A stretch of 64,000 bases of DNA from Actinomycetota bacterium. GTDB lineage: Bacteria > Actinomycetota > Thermoleophilia > Gaiellales > Gaiellaceae. Under the pieces are notes generated by a model. The model made no database searches. It was given only the letters and a program-made list of their open reading frames with translations, and was not told the DNA's origin. Location of the stretch: the NCBI GenBank assembly GCA_003139545.1, contig PLJC01000018.1, positions 124,148-188,147 of the forward strand, in the 5' to 3' direction. A program made the position numbers and the translations under genes. Positions within the stretch are counted from its first letter, which is position 1. The number at the start of each line of letters is the position of its first letter. Positions 8,383-17,811 of the stretch are shown in pieces.

Positions 8383-9728
8383 CGCATCCGTTTCTCGCCC
8401 TCACCGAGAGCGACCGCGAGGAGATGCTGCGCACGATCGGCGTCTCCTCCGTGGACGAGCTCTTTCGCGATCTGCCTGCCGGCGTCCGTTTCGGCCGCGA
8501 CCTCGACCTCGAGCCGCCGCTCTCGGAGCAGGAGCTGTCCGCGCACCTCGCAGAGCTCGCGGCGCGTAACGTCGACACGACGCGCGAGCTGTCGTTCCTC
8601 GGCGCAGGCATCTACGACCACTACGTGCCTGCGGTCGTCGACACCGTCATGCAGCGCGGCGAGTTCCTCACGGCGTACACGCCGTACCAGCCGGAGATGA
8701 GCCAGGGCGTCCTCCAGTCGATCTTCGAGTACCAGACGGCGATCTGCGAGCTCACCGGCATGGACGTCTCGAACGCTTCCGGTTACGACGGCGAGACAGT
8801 TGCGGCGGACGCCTGCTACATCGCGAAGCACGTAACGGGCAGGACGAAGATCGTCATCACCGAGGCGACGAACCCGCAGGTGCGCCAGGTGATCAAGACC
8901 TATGCGCCGGGCTTCGGCCTCGAAGTCGTCGAGGTTCCCCACCGGAATGGGACGACCGATCCCGATGATCTGGCGGCAGCCGCGAAAGACGCGGCGGCGG
9001 TCTTCTTCCAGCAGCCGAACTTCTTCGGCTGCCTCGAGCCGGCGCCGGAGCTGGCTGCGGCTGCGAACGACGCGGACGCGCTCCCGATCGCGCATGTCGA
9101 CCCGCTGTCGCTTGGCATGCTCGAGGCTCCCGGCCGGTACGGCTGCGCGATCGCGCTCGGCGAGGGCCAGGCGGCCGGGAACGTCATGGCGTACGGAGGC
9201 CCGCACTACGGGTTCATCGCTGCGCGCCAGGAGTTCATCCGGCGCATGCCCGGCCGCATCGTCGGCGAGACCGTCGACACCGAGGGCAAGCGCGGCTACG
9301 TCCTCACGCTGCAGACGCGCGAGCAGCACATCCGGCGCGAGAAGGCGACCTCGAACATCACCACGAACCAAACGCTCCTCGCCCTCGGCGGTCTCGTGTA
9401 TCTCACGTGGCTCGGCCCGCAAGGGTTACGCGAGGTGGGGGAGACCTGCCTCGCTCTCGCCGAGCACGCGAAGCGGAGGCTGCAGGAGCGCGCCGGGCTC
9501 GAGCTCCTGTTCGCGGATCGGCCGACGTTCAAGGAGTTCGCAGTCCGCGTCGGACGGAACGCGCGCGACGTCGTACGCGATGCCCGTGCGCTCGGCGTCC
9601 ATCCCGGGTACGCGCTCGGCCGCGACTACGAGGGCATGGACGACGTGCTGCTCGTCGCGGTGACCGAGAAGCGAACGCCGGAGGAAATCGACCGGCTCGC
9701 CGACGTCCTCGCCGAGGTCGCGCGATGA
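8379..9728 (+). CDS. gcvPA: Glycine dehydrogenase (decarboxylating) subunit 1
   Basis: N-terminal half of the P protein as a separate subunit. With GcvPB it decarboxylates glycine using PLP. The 449-aa protein begins at GTG 8379, inside the gcvH stop, with VTHPFLALTESDREEML. It shows the family features ELSFLGAGIYDHYVP, FLTAYTPYQPEMSQGVLQ, MDVSNASGYDG and REQHIRREKATSNITTNQ. Two-subunit P proteins occur in Firmicutes, archaea and deep actinobacteria, while the better-known Actinobacteria usually have a single long GcvP. Confidence 0.96.
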   Translation: MTHPFLALTESDREEMLRTIGVSSVDELFRDLPAGVRFGRDLDLEPPLSEQELSAHLAELAARNVDTTRELSFLGAGIYDHYVPAVVDTVMQRGEFLTAYTPYQPEMSQGVLQSIFEYQTAICELTGMDVSNASGYDGETVAADACYIAKHVTGRTKIVITEATNPQVRQVIKTYAPGFGLEVVEVPHRNGTTDPDDLAAAAKDAAAVFFQQPNFFGCLEPAPELAAAANDADALPIAHVDPLSLGMLEAPGRYGCAIALGEGQAAGNVMAYGGPHYGFIAARQEFIRRMPGRIVGETVDTEGKRGYVLTLQTREQHIRREKATSNITTNQTLLALGGLVYLTWLGPQGLREVGETCLALAEHAKRRLQERAGLELLFADRPTFKEFAVRVGRNARDVVRDARALGVHPGYALGRDYEGMDDVLLVAVTEKRTPEEIDRLADVLAEVAR

Positions 9729-11182
9729 AGCTCATCTACGAGAAGTCGCAAGCGGGCCGGCGCGCGTCGGTCATCCCGCGCCCGGAAGGGCTGCCGGCGG
9801 CGGACGTTCCGGAGGAGCTGCGCCGCGCGGAGCCGCCGCGTCTGCCTGAGGTTCCCGAGTTCGAGCTCGTGCGCCACTTCACGGAGCTCTCGACGCGCAA
9901 CTTCGGCATCGACAACGGCTTCTATCCGCTCGGCTCGTGCACGATGAAGTACAACCCGCGCGTCAACGAACGGCTCGTGATGCTTCCGGGCTTCGCGCAG
10001 CTCCACCCGCACCAGGAGGAGGACGGCGCGCAGGGCGCACTCGAGCTCGAGTGGCGGCTGCAGGAGATCCTCATGGAGGTGACGGGTCTCGACGCCGTCT
10101 CGCTCCAGCCCGCGGCCGGCTCGCAAGGAGAGCTGACCGGGCTCATGCTCGTCCGCGCGTACTTCGAGGACCAGGGCGAGAGCGAGCAGCGGCGCAAGGT
10201 CGTCATCCCGGACACCGCGCACGGCACGAACCCGGCGTCGGTGACGATGGCCGGCTACGAGCTCACGCCTGTGCGCACGGACGCGCGCGGGAACATCGAC
10301 GTCGAGGACCTGCGCGGCAAGGTGGACGAGCACACGGCCGCGCTCATGCTCACGAATCCGTCGACGCTCGGGCTCTTCGACGAGAACATCGAGGAGATAA
10401 AGGAGATCTTCCACGGCGCCGGCGCACTCATGTACTACGACGGCGCGAACCTCAACGCCGTGTGCGGGATCTCGCGCCCGGGCGACATGGGCTTCGACAT
10501 CGTGCACATCAACCTGCACAAGACGTTCTCGCAGCCGCACGGCGGCGGCGGGCCCGGCGGCGGGCCGATCGCGGTGCGGAAGATCCTCGAGCCGTACCTG
10601 CCCGTGCCCGCGGTCGTGCACAAGGAGGATGGGACGTTCGCCCTCGACTACGCGCGCCCGAAGTCGATCGGCAAGGTGCGCGGGTTCACGGGGCCGTTCG
10701 GCGTCTTCGTGCGTTCTTACGCGTACATCCGCATGTACGGGCCGCTTCTCCGCGAGATGTCTGAGACGGCGGTGCTGAACGCGAACTACGTCCTCGCGCG
10801 GCTGAAGGACGCCTACGACCTGCCGTTCGACCGGCTGTGCATGCACGAGTTCGTTCTCTCAGCGCGCAGCCTGAAGCGCGACCACGGCGCGACGGCGCTC
10901 GACGTCGCAAAGCGTCTGATGGACTACGGCTTCCATCCGCCGACGGTCTACTTCCCGTTGATCGTCCCCGAGGCGCTGATGATCGAGCCGACGGAGACGG
11001 AGACGAAGGAGACGCTGGACGCGTTCTGCGACGCGATGCTCGCCATCGCCCAGGAGGCGGCCGACGACGTCACGCTCCTGAAGGAGGCGCCGCACGACCG
11101 GCCGGTGCGACGTTTGGACGAGGTGCGCGCGGCGAAGAACCCCGTTGTGAAATACGGCTTCGAGCCGGCGCCGGTCGCTTGA
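9725..11182 (+). CDS. gcvPB: Glycine dehydrogenase (decarboxylating) subunit 2
   Basis: C-terminal half of the P protein and the PLP-binding subunit. The 485-aa protein has FYPLGSCTMKYNPRVNE, AHGTNPASVTM, YYDGANLNAVCGI and the PLP-lysine segment HINLHKTFSQPHGGGGPG. ATG 9725 overlaps the gcvPA stop (ATGA). The downstream membrane-protein gene starts at a TTG inside its stop codon. Together with gcvT, gcvH and gcvPA it supplies every component specific to the glycine cleavage system. Confidence 0.97.
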   Translation: MKLIYEKSQAGRRASVIPRPEGLPAADVPEELRRAEPPRLPEVPEFELVRHFTELSTRNFGIDNGFYPLGSCTMKYNPRVNERLVMLPGFAQLHPHQEEDGAQGALELEWRLQEILMEVTGLDAVSLQPAAGSQGELTGLMLVRAYFEDQGESEQRRKVVIPDTAHGTNPASVTMAGYELTPVRTDARGNIDVEDLRGKVDEHTAALMLTNPSTLGLFDENIEEIKEIFHGAGALMYYDGANLNAVCGISRPGDMGFDIVHINLHKTFSQPHGGGGPGGGPIAVRKILEPYLPVPAVVHKEDGTFALDYARPKSIGKVRGFTGPFGVFVRSYAYIRMYGPLLREMSETAVLNANYVLARLKDAYDLPFDRLCMHEFVLSARSLKRDHGATALDVAKRLMDYGFHPPTVYFPLIVPEALMIEPTETETKETLDAFCDAMLAIAQEAADDVTLLKEAPHDRPVRRLDEVRAAKNPVVKYGFEPAPVA

Positions 11183-11559
11183 GGCTTGCGCTCGCAGCGG
11201 CGGCCGCGGTAGTCGTCGCGACGCTGGTCGACGACCTGCTCGCGCCCAGCCGTCTGTCGCACGCGCGCTCCCCGATCGCGCTCGTCGGCGCTGGCGCGCT
11301 CGCTGCCGGGTTGTTGTTCCTCGTGCCGAGAGCTCGCTCGCTCGCGATGTCGTTGGGCGCGGGCATCGCGGCAGGCGGTGCGGCGGCGACGCTCGTGGCC
11401 GGCCTCGCGTGGCGGAACGGCGTCCCGAACCCGCTCGTGCGCGGAGGCATCGCGTTCAACGTCGCCGACGTCGCGATCGCGGGCGGTGACGGGATGCTTA
11501 TCGCCGCGGCAATGTGGCACGCGTGGCGGCAGCGCGCCCGGCTCTACGAACCGGTTTAG
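11179..11559 (+). CDS. Signal peptidase II-like membrane protein (LspA fold, short)
   Basis: Predicted integral membrane protein of 126 aa with about four hydrophobic segments. The C-terminal part VRGGIAFNVADVAIAGGD resembles the second conserved box of lipoprotein signal peptidase (FNvADiaI, with an Asp of the catalytic pair). The first Asp box (usually NxxDR) is not clear, so it may be an inactive or divergent relative. The TTG start overlaps the gcvPB stop, suggesting coupling to the glycine cleavage operon. Its 3' end overlaps the convergent rlmN by 62 nt. Function is uncertain. Confidence 0.6.
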   Translation: MRLALAAAAAVVVATLVDDLLAPSRLSHARSPIALVGAGALAAGLLFLVPRARSLAMSLGAGIAAGGAAATLVAGLAWRNGVPNPLVRGGIAFNVADVAIAGGDGMLIAAAMWHAWRQRARLYEPV

Positions 11560-12535
11560 GCGCAGCCGCAAGCTGCCCGCACGCGGCCTCGATGTCGCGG
11601 CCGCGCGTCAGGCGGACCGTCACCGGCACGTGGTGATGCTCGAGCTCCGACTTGAACCGCGCGATGTGGTCGCGGTCGGAGCCGTCGTACATACCTGTCG
11701 GGTTGTACGGGATGAGGTTGACCTTGAAGGCGTCGCCGCCAAGCAGTGACGCGAGCGCTCGCGCCTGCGCGCGCGAGTCGTTGACGCCGGCGAGCATGAC
11801 GTACTCGATGAACACGCGACGCCTGCGCTGCGCGACGTAGCGGCGGCACTCGGCGATGATGTCGCGCAGGGGATAGCGATCGTTCACGGGCATGATCTGC
11901 GAGCGCAGCTCGTCGTCGGGAGCGTGCAGTGAGAGCGCCAGCCGGATCGGCTCGTCCACCTCGTCGACGAAGCGCGTCAGGCCGGGGAGCCAGCCGACGG
12001 TCGAGATCGTCGTCCGGCGGGGCGTGATCCCGATCTCCGGAAGACGCCGTGCAGCGCCGAGCACTTCGTCCAGGTTGAGCATCGGCTCGCCCATGCCCAT
12101 GAACACGGCGTGGTCGACCTCCGTCAGGCGGCGGAAGTGCAGCGCCTGGTCGAGGATCTCCGACGCGGTCAGGTTCCGGCCGAACGCCATCTGCCCCGTG
12201 GCACAGAACGTGCATGTCAGCGGGCAGCCGGACTGCGACGAGAGGCAGAGCGACCGCCGTCCGTCGCGGTACCGCATGAGCACCGCCTCGACCGGGTGGC
12301 CGTCGGCGGTGCGGAACAGCACCTTGATCGTGCCGTCGCGCGCCTCGCGCTGGACCTCGACCGAGAGCGTCGAGAACGGCACTCGCCCGGCCAACTCCTC
12401 GCGGAGCCGCTTCGGGAGGTCGGTCATCGCTTCGTAGCCGGCGGCACCGTGCGCAGCCCACGACCACACCTGGCCTGCGCGGTACGCCGGCTGCTCCAGG
12501 TCGGCGAGCACTGTGTCGAGGAGAGCGACGTCCAC
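11498..12535 (-). CDS. rlmN: Dual-specificity 23S rRNA/tRNA adenine-C2 methyltransferase RlmN
   Basis: Radical SAM enzyme that methylates A2503 of 23S rRNA and A37 of some tRNAs. The 345-aa protein has the N-terminal substrate domain, the [4Fe-4S] motif CPLTCTFC, the MGMGEPMLN stretch, HAPDDELRSQIMPVN, and a C-terminal RGRDIEAACGQL containing the second catalytic Cys. The start lies 2 bases after the ABC permease stop, so it is last in a minus-strand run antiporter-ATPase-permease-rlmN. The last residues are Arg-rich and overlap the convergent gene. Confidence 0.95.
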   Translation of the reverse strand: MDVALLDTVLADLEQPAYRAGQVWSWAAHGAAGYEAMTDLPKRLREELAGRVPFSTLSVEVQREARDGTIKVLFRTADGHPVEAVLMRYRDGRRSLCLSSQSGCPLTCTFCATGQMAFGRNLTASEILDQALHFRRLTEVDHAVFMGMGEPMLNLDEVLGAARRLPEIGITPRRTTISTVGWLPGLTRFVDEVDEPIRLALSLHAPDDELRSQIMPVNDRYPLRDIIAECRRYVAQRRRRVFIEYVMLAGVNDSRAQARALASLLGGDAFKVNLIPYNPTGMYDGSDRDHIARFKSELEHHHVPVTVRLTRGRDIEAACGQLAAAPKPVRRAGRAAATRATLPRR

Positions 12536-12537
12536 GG

Positions 12538-15099
12538 CTACTCGTACTGCAGCGCTTCGAGCACGTTCAGCCGGCCGGCGCGCCGCGCCGGGAAGATCGC
12601 CGCCACGATGCCCGCGATGATCGCGGCGAAGATGAACGTGACGAGTGTGCCGACCGGGATCGTGAAGGCCGCGAACTTGATCGCCTTGCCGACCATGAGC
12701 GCGAGCACGATCCCGACCGGGATGCCGAGGGCCGCCCCGATGAGAGCCGTAATGATGCTCTCGTGGCGGATCATCCGCCGCACCTGACGACGCGTCATCC
12801 CGACCGCGCGCAGCATGCCGAGCTCGCGCGTGCGCTCGAACACCGTGAGGACGAGCGTGTTCACGATCCCGAAGAGGCTGATGATGATCGAGAGCGAGAG
12901 CAGGACGTAGAGCAGGTTGAGCAGCATGTCGATTCCCTTTTCCTGGTTCTTCTTGAACTGGCTCGCGGTCGCTACCTTTGCGTCGGGAAAGGTCTTCAGC
13001 GCGGCGGTGAGCTTGGCCGTGTTCGCCGCGGTGGCGCCGCCCGCGATGTTCACGAAGGCGAAGACGTTCTGCGGGTTCGGGTACTCCGCGTCGAAGCGCT
13101 GCGTCGAAACGGTCACGTCACCGTAGGGCGATCCGCCCTTCGGCGGCGCGAAGATCCCGCGCAGAACGAGGTGCATCGTGTTCGCCGACGGCGTCTCGAC
13201 AGCGATCGGCGAGCCGACGGTGAGGTGATGCTTCTTTGCGTACGCCGTGGCGACGAATGCACCGTTGTTTCCGAGCTCCCCGGGCACGGCCTGCGAGCCT
13301 GCCTGCCACTTGACCGTGATCACCTTGCTGATGTCGCCGGACACGCCGGTGACGCCGATCCTGCTGCCGAACGCCTTGCCGTCGCCGGCGCGGACGCCCG
13401 AGACGACCTGGACGCCGGGCACCTTCTTGAGCGCGTTGGCGGACGCGATCGAGATGGGGGAGAAGTTGTCCGTCGCCGTGACCGCGTACTGCCCGGTGAA
13501 CACCGAGTTGACAGCGTTCTCGAACGTCGTCTTGAGCCCGGACGCGAGGACGGACACGAGCGTGACGAGCGCCAGGCCGATCATCAGCGCGGATGCCGTC
13601 GAGGCGGTGCGCTGCGGGTTGCGCATCGCGTTGCCGCGGGCGAGCGCGCCCGCCGCTCCGCCGATTCGCACTGCCGGCCAGCCGAGCACGCGCGCGAGCG
13701 GCGGCACGAGCGTCTTCGCGAGCATCGCTACGCCGACGAAGACCGCGGCTGCACCGACGCCGATCGCGAGTAGCCGGTCGGTGGTCGAGATGCCGCCGAC
13801 GAACAGCCCGATGAGCATGATCGCGGCCGCGCCGCCGATGGTGAGCAGGGCAGCCGCGGCGCTGAAGCGGGCGAAACGCGAGGTCGGAAGGACCGCGCCC
13901 TCGCGGACGGCCGAGATGGGGGGCACGCGCGTTGCCCGGATTGCCGGCCGCAGCGCCGCGATGAGCGTGATGCCGATGCCGACGGCGAGCGAGACGACGA
14001 CGGTGCGCGTGGCGAAGACCGTTCCTGCCTGCGGTAGGTCGATTCCGAAATGCACGAAGAGCCGGTTCAGCCCTTTGGCGAGCCCGAGACCGAGGAAGAG
14101 GCCGGCCACGGAGCCGAGCGTTCCGATGACGAGCGCTTCGAGCATGACCGAGCGCAGCACCTGCCGGCGGGTGGCGCCGAGCGTGCGCAGCGTCGCCAGC
14201 TCGCGGGTGCGCTGCGCGATGGTGATCGAGAGCGTGTTGGCGATGACGAACCCGCCGACGAAGAGTGCGACGCCGCCGAACGCGAGGAGGAAGTCGTTGA
14301 TGATGGACAGGAAGCCGTTCGTGTCCTTCGTCGCCTGCGCGGCCTGCGCCTGCCCCGTCCGCACCTCCGCGTTCGCCGGCAGGAGGGGCTTGACCTCGCG
14401 CACGAGCTGGGAGGGGGAGACGCCGTGCTTGGCGGCGATGTCGATTGCGTCGAGCTTGCCGACCTTGTTGAAGATCTTCTGCGCCGTCGGGAAGTCGAAG
14501 ATCGCCATCGTCGCCCCGCCGAGCGACGCGACTCCGCCGATCTTCACGACGCCCGCAACGGTGAACGTCTGCTCAGGCCCGCGGGCGATGACGCCGATCG
14601 TGTCGCCGACCTTGTAGTGCTTCTTGCTCGCCGTGTTGGCGTCGATCGCAATCTGATGCGGGCCGACCGGCCATGCGCCGCTGACGAGCGTAAGCGGGTT
14701 GAAGTGCTGGTCGCCGTGCGGGTGCACGCTGAACGCGAGCGACGGGGCGCCGCCTCCGGAGATGACCTTGCCGTCGCGACCGACGAGGCTGGCGAAGTCG
14801 CTGATTCCGCCCTGCGCGTCGGCCACGCCCGGGAGCCCTTGCACCTTCGCCAGCAGCGACGCCGGGAACGAGGGCGGCAGGTTGTTGTTGTTCGTGTTGT
14901 TGCCGAGCGCGCTCTTCGAGGTGATGACGGCGTCCGTGTTCTTGTAGACGGTCGTGAACACCGTGCCGAAGGCGGCCTTGATCGTGTCCGTCAAGACGTA
15001 GGTGCCGCTGATCATCGCCACGCCGAGCACGATCGCGACCGCAGTGAGGGCGGCTCGCAGCTTGCGGCCGAGCAGGCCCTTCAGTGCGACGAGGGTCAC
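12538..15099 (-). CDS. ABC transporter permease with two FtsX/MacB-like halves
   Basis: Large (853 aa) permease with an N-terminal membrane anchor (LRAALTAVAIVLGVAMISGTYV), an extracellular MacB-like core, a first FtsX-type membrane block including FGGVALFVGGFVIANTLSITIAQRTRELATLRTLGATRRQV, then a second anchor, core and FtsX block (IVNTLVLTVFERTRELGMLRAVGMTRRQV). The repeated RTRELxxLRxxGxTRRQV coupling motif shows internal duplication. The start GTG 15099 overlaps the ATPase stop. Such pairs export lipoproteins, peptides or antibiotics or transmit envelope signals; the substrate cannot be read here. Confidence 0.9.
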   Translation of the reverse strand: MTLVALKGLLGRKLRAALTAVAIVLGVAMISGTYVLTDTIKAAFGTVFTTVYKNTDAVITSKSALGNNTNNNNLPPSFPASLLAKVQGLPGVADAQGGISDFASLVGRDGKVISGGGAPSLAFSVHPHGDQHFNPLTLVSGAWPVGPHQIAIDANTASKKHYKVGDTIGVIARGPEQTFTVAGVVKIGGVASLGGATMAIFDFPTAQKIFNKVGKLDAIDIAAKHGVSPSQLVREVKPLLPANAEVRTGQAQAAQATKDTNGFLSIINDFLLAFGGVALFVGGFVIANTLSITIAQRTRELATLRTLGATRRQVLRSVMLEALVIGTLGSVAGLFLGLGLAKGLNRLFVHFGIDLPQAGTVFATRTVVVSLAVGIGITLIAALRPAIRATRVPPISAVREGAVLPTSRFARFSAAAALLTIGGAAAIMLIGLFVGGISTTDRLLAIGVGAAAVFVGVAMLAKTLVPPLARVLGWPAVRIGGAAGALARGNAMRNPQRTASTASALMIGLALVTLVSVLASGLKTTFENAVNSVFTGQYAVTATDNFSPISIASANALKKVPGVQVVSGVRAGDGKAFGSRIGVTGVSGDISKVITVKWQAGSQAVPGELGNNGAFVATAYAKKHHLTVGSPIAVETPSANTMHLVLRGIFAPPKGGSPYGDVTVSTQRFDAEYPNPQNVFAFVNIAGGATAANTAKLTAALKTFPDAKVATASQFKKNQEKGIDMLLNLLYVLLSLSIIISLFGIVNTLVLTVFERTRELGMLRAVGMTRRQVRRMIRHESIITALIGAALGIPVGIVLALMVGKAIKFAAFTIPVGTLVTFIFAAIIAGIVAAIFPARRAGRLNVLEALQYE

Positions 15100-15866
15100 G
15101 AGCTTAGGCTGCTCATCACGGTGAGCACGTCTTCGGTGCTCGCCCCGGTGAGCTCCTTGACGATGAGGCCGTCGGCGATGAAGAGGATGCGGTCGGCGAT
15201 CACCGCCGCGCGCGCTTCGTGCGTCACCATGACGATCGTCTGGCCGTAGGTGTCCACCGAGTCGCGGATGAGGTCGAGGATCTCGCCGCCCGTCTTCGAG
15301 TCGAGGTTGCCCGTCGGCTCGTCGGCGAAGAGGATCGTCGGCTTCGTGATGAGTGCGCGCGATATCGCCACGCGCTGCTGCTCGCCTCCGGAGAGCTCCG
15401 ACGGGCGATGCGACCGGCGCTTCGCGAGCCCGGTCTTCTCGAGCAGTTCTTCCAGCCACGCCTTGTCCGGCTTCTCGCCCGCGATCGAGAGCGGCAGGAC
15501 GACGTTCTCCTCGGCGTCCAGCATGGGCAGCAAGTTGAAGAACTGGAAGACGAAGCCGATGTGCTCGCGCCGCAGGCGCGTGAGGTCGGTATCGCCGAGC
15601 TTGGTGATCTCGGTGCCGGCGATCTCGACGGTGCCGCTCGTCGGCGTATCGAGCCCGGCGAGGATGTGCATGAGCGTCGACTTGCCCGAGCCGGATGGGC
15701 CCATGACGGCGACGAGCTCACCCGCGCGCACGTCGAGGGAGACGCCGCGAAGCGCGTCGACGGCGGTGTCGCCCTCGCCGTAGCGGCGCGTCAGGTCGCG
15801 CGCAGAAACGACGACGTCGCCCGCAGCGGGCCGCTGCGGCTGCGTCTGATCCTGGGCCGTGGCCAC
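15096..15866 (-). CDS. ABC transporter ATPase, LolD/MacB family
   Basis: Cytoplasmic ATPase of 256 aa partnering the FtsX-type permease that overlaps its stop. It carries Walker [11 protein letters not shown]-loop [10 protein letters not shown], signature [15 protein letters not shown], Walker [13 protein letters not shown] and the switch His in VTHE, all intact. The order of motifs and the ADEPTGNLD form are typical of the LolD/MacB/SalX group. The GTG start sits 6 nt after TAGTTT, a -10-like hexamer made from the stop codon of the antiporter gene. Confidence 0.93.
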   Translation of the reverse strand: MATAQDQTQPQRPAAGDVVVSARDLTRRYGEGDTAVDALRGVSLDVRAGELVAVMGPSGSGKSTLMHILAGLDTPTSGTVEIAGTEITKLGDTDLTRLRREHIGFVFQFFNLLPMLDAEENVVLPLSIAGEKPDKAWLEELLEKTGLAKRRSHRPSELSGGEQQRVAISRALITKPTILFADEPTGNLDSKTGGEILDLIRDSVDTYGQTIVMVTHEARAAVIADRILFIADGLIVKELTGASTEDVLTVMSSLSS

Positions 15867-15872
15867 GGCTCC

Positions 15873-15878
15873 AAACTA
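15873..15878 (-). promoter_or_regulatory. -10-like TAGTTT fused to the antiporter stop codon
   Basis: Read on the minus strand, the TAG stop of the antiporter gene plus the next three bases gives TAGTTT. It is followed by exactly 6 nt and the GTG of the ABC ATPase. The same geometry recurs elsewhere in the window. The GGAG within the spacer might alternatively act as a weak RBS. Confidence 0.4.
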
Positions 15879-16913
15879 GCGGTTCCCGGCGGCGAGGAAG
15901 CCGATGGCGATCAACGCGTACGCGACGATGAGAACCACTCCCTCCCGGCGGCTCGACCGGCCGTTCACAATCGTCGCGCCGGCAAGCACGACCGCGCCTG
16001 CGATCGCCGCGAGCTCCTCCCAGCGGAAGGTGAGCGGAAGCTCGTGCGTGAACAGCAGCGAGAGGAGCATCACCACGGGCGCGACGAGCAGCGCCACCTG
16101 CGCGCTGGATGAGATCGCGATCTCGCTCGCGAGCTTCATCTTCCCGGCGCGCGCGATGACGATGGCGCCTCCGTGCTCCGCGGCGTTGCCGACGATCGCG
16201 ACGATCACCGCGGCGATGAAGAACTCACTCGCGCCGATCGCCGACGCGAAGCCCTTGAGCGAGTGGACGAGGATCTCGCTCACGATCGCCGTCGCGAGGG
16301 TGGCGACGCCGAGCACGGTGAGCGCGAACGGGAGCGGCCACGCGGCCGACGACGCTTCGGCGCGCTCGAGCTGCGTGTGGCGGCGCAAGTTGCGCCCCGT
16401 CACAGCGAGGTACAGCACGAGCAGCGCGACCGAGATCGGGATCGAGACGAGAACTGCCGTGTGGCGCTCCGGCGATCCCGTGTATCCGAGGACGACCGGC
16501 GGGACGAGCAGCACGACGGCGGCGCCGACGAGGCCGAGCTGCGTGAGGAGCGAGCGGCGGTCGAGGCGCTTCTCCGGGCCGACGACCTGGGTGACGCCGA
16601 AAACGAGCAATAGGTTCGAGATGACGCTGCCGGCGAGTGAGCCGCGCACGACCTCCGGCAACCCGTCCGCGATCGCGAACATCGCGATGATCAGCTCGGG
16701 CGCGTTCCCGAAGCTCGCGTTCAGAAAGCCGCCGACGCCGGGGCCCGTGTGCTCGGCTGCGTGCTCGGTCGTTTCCCCGATCAGCCACGCGAGCGGGATG
16801 AGCGCGATCGCGGCGAGGACGAAGAGCGCGGTGTTGCCGGGGTGCGCGGCGTAGCGGACCGCGATCGTGGCGGGCGCGAGGGCCAGCGACGCCCAGAGGA
16901 TCCTGCGAGCCAC
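15876..16913 (-). CDS. Ca2+/cation:proton antiporter (CaCA superfamily, CAX type)
   Basis: Integral membrane protein of 345 aa with about eleven hydrophobic segments. The two CaCA alpha-repeats are clear: GGFLNASFGNAPELIIAMFA in the first half and FIAAVIVAIVGNAAEHG in the second, with the acidic residues that bind Ca2+. Length and motifs fit the CAX/ChaA family, which exchanges Ca2+ (or Na+/K+) for protons. It is divergent from the HAD hydrolase gene, with a 23-bp shared promoter gap. Confidence 0.9.
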   Translation of the reverse strand: MARRILWASLALAPATIAVRYAAHPGNTALFVLAAIALIPLAWLIGETTEHAAEHTGPGVGGFLNASFGNAPELIIAMFAIADGLPEVVRGSLAGSVISNLLLVFGVTQVVGPEKRLDRRSLLTQLGLVGAAVVLLVPPVVLGYTGSPERHTAVLVSIPISVALLVLYLAVTGRNLRRHTQLERAEASSAAWPLPFALTVLGVATLATAIVSEILVHSLKGFASAIGASEFFIAAVIVAIVGNAAEHGGAIVIARAGKMKLASEIAISSSAQVALLVAPVVMLLSLLFTHELPLTFRWEELAAIAGAVVLAGATIVNGRSSRREGVVLIVAYALIAIGFLAAGNR

Positions 16914-16920
16914 GGGCCGG

Positions 16921-16927
16921 TAGCGTA
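16921..16927. promoter_or_regulatory. Symmetric bidirectional -10 element TAGCGTA
   Basis: TAGCGTA reads as TAGCGT on the plus strand (10 nt before the HAD gene GTG) and TACGCT on the minus strand (8 nt before the antiporter GTG). The whole intergenic gap is 23 bp, so one symmetric -10 may drive both genes as leaderless or near-leaderless transcripts. Confidence 0.5.
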
Positions 16928-16936
16928 GTCGGGGCG

Positions 16937-17644
16937 GTGGATCTGCAGGCGGTCCTCTTCGATTGGGGCGACACGCTCATGCGCTGGGAGTGGGAGCCCG
17001 AGCTGCTCGCGGTCGGACACGACGCGGGCCTGCGTGCGATCGGCCGCGAACCGGTGCCCGCGCTCACCGAACGGTTCCGCGATTCGTACCTGCCTCTCCT
17101 GTGGGTGCCCGGCACGCTCGAGGAGGTCGAGTACCCGGCGCTCGTCCGCCGGCTGCTCGCCGAAGAGGGAATCGCCGTGACCGACGAGGATCTGGACAGC
17201 TTCCTCGAGGCGGAGCACGCCGCGTGGCAGCCCGCGCGCATGCTCGCGACGACGACGCACGCGTTGCTGGAGGCGCTGCGCGACCGCGGCCTTCGGGTCG
17301 GCCTCGTGTCGAATGCGTTCGATCCGCCGGATCTTCTCCATCGCGATCTCGAGCAGATGGGCGTCGCCCAGCGGCTCGACGTCGCCGTCTTCTCGTCCGA
17401 GGTCGGCTATCGCAAGCCGCACCCGTCGATCTTCCGGCGCGCCCTCGACGCGATCGAGGCTCATCCCGCCGAGACGCTCTTCGTCGGCGACTCGCTCGTG
17501 AACGACGTCGCCGGCGCGTCGGCGCTCGGCATGCACACGTGTCAGGCGCTCTGGTTCCGCGCCGAGGAGGACGAGGAGATCGAGCCCGAGTTCCGCGCGT
17601 TCACGCAGATGGACGTGCTGACGGCCGTCCGCCGCCTGGCGTGA
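16937..17644 (+). CDS. HAD-superfamily hydrolase
   Basis: Cytosolic phosphatase-like protein of 235 aa. Haloacid dehalogenase motifs are in order: motif I FDWGDTL (nucleophile and acid Asp), motif II VSNAF, motif III Lys in YRKPHPSIF, motif IV FVGDSLVNDV. The cap insert between motifs I and II is helical, as in the HAD-IA (phosphoglycolate phosphatase/haloacid dehalogenase) group. Substrate is not predictable. It is monocistronic, with a hairpin just downstream. Confidence 0.9.
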   Translation: MDLQAVLFDWGDTLMRWEWEPELLAVGHDAGLRAIGREPVPALTERFRDSYLPLLWVPGTLEEVEYPALVRRLLAEEGIAVTDEDLDSFLEAEHAAWQPARMLATTTHALLEALRDRGLRVGLVSNAFDPPDLLHRDLEQMGVAQRLDVAVFSSEVGYRKPHPSIFRRALDAIEAHPAETLFVGDSLVNDVAGASALGMHTCQALWFRAEEDEEIEPEFRAFTQMDVLTAVRRLA

Positions 17645-17678
17645 GCCGGGCGAGCACCCTCGCGAGCGCGATCAGCGG

Positions 17679-17696
17679 CGTTCGCCTGCGCGAACG
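17679..17696 (+). terminator. Hairpin after the HAD hydrolase gene
   Basis: CGTTCGC and GCGAACG form a perfect 7-bp stem with a CTGC loop, 35 nt after the HAD stop. There is no T tract. It is a plausible terminator; nothing else is seen in the 167-bp gap apart from the fkbM -10 element. Confidence 0.45.
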
Positions 17697-17799
17697 GCGC
17701 GACACGAAGATCGGCGTCGAACCACGGTCGTGGCTCTCCACGACGGGTTATATCGGCGGCGGCGACGTTCTTTCGATCGCTCGAACGGCGGTGCTTCTC

Positions 17800-17805
17800 T
17801 AGGCT
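17800..17805 (+). promoter_or_regulatory. -10 element TAGGCT of the FkbM gene
   Basis: TAGGCT, then exactly 6 nt, then the GTG start at 17812. This spacing fits a leaderless transcript. Confidence 0.5.
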
Positions 17806-17811
17806 AGCCGC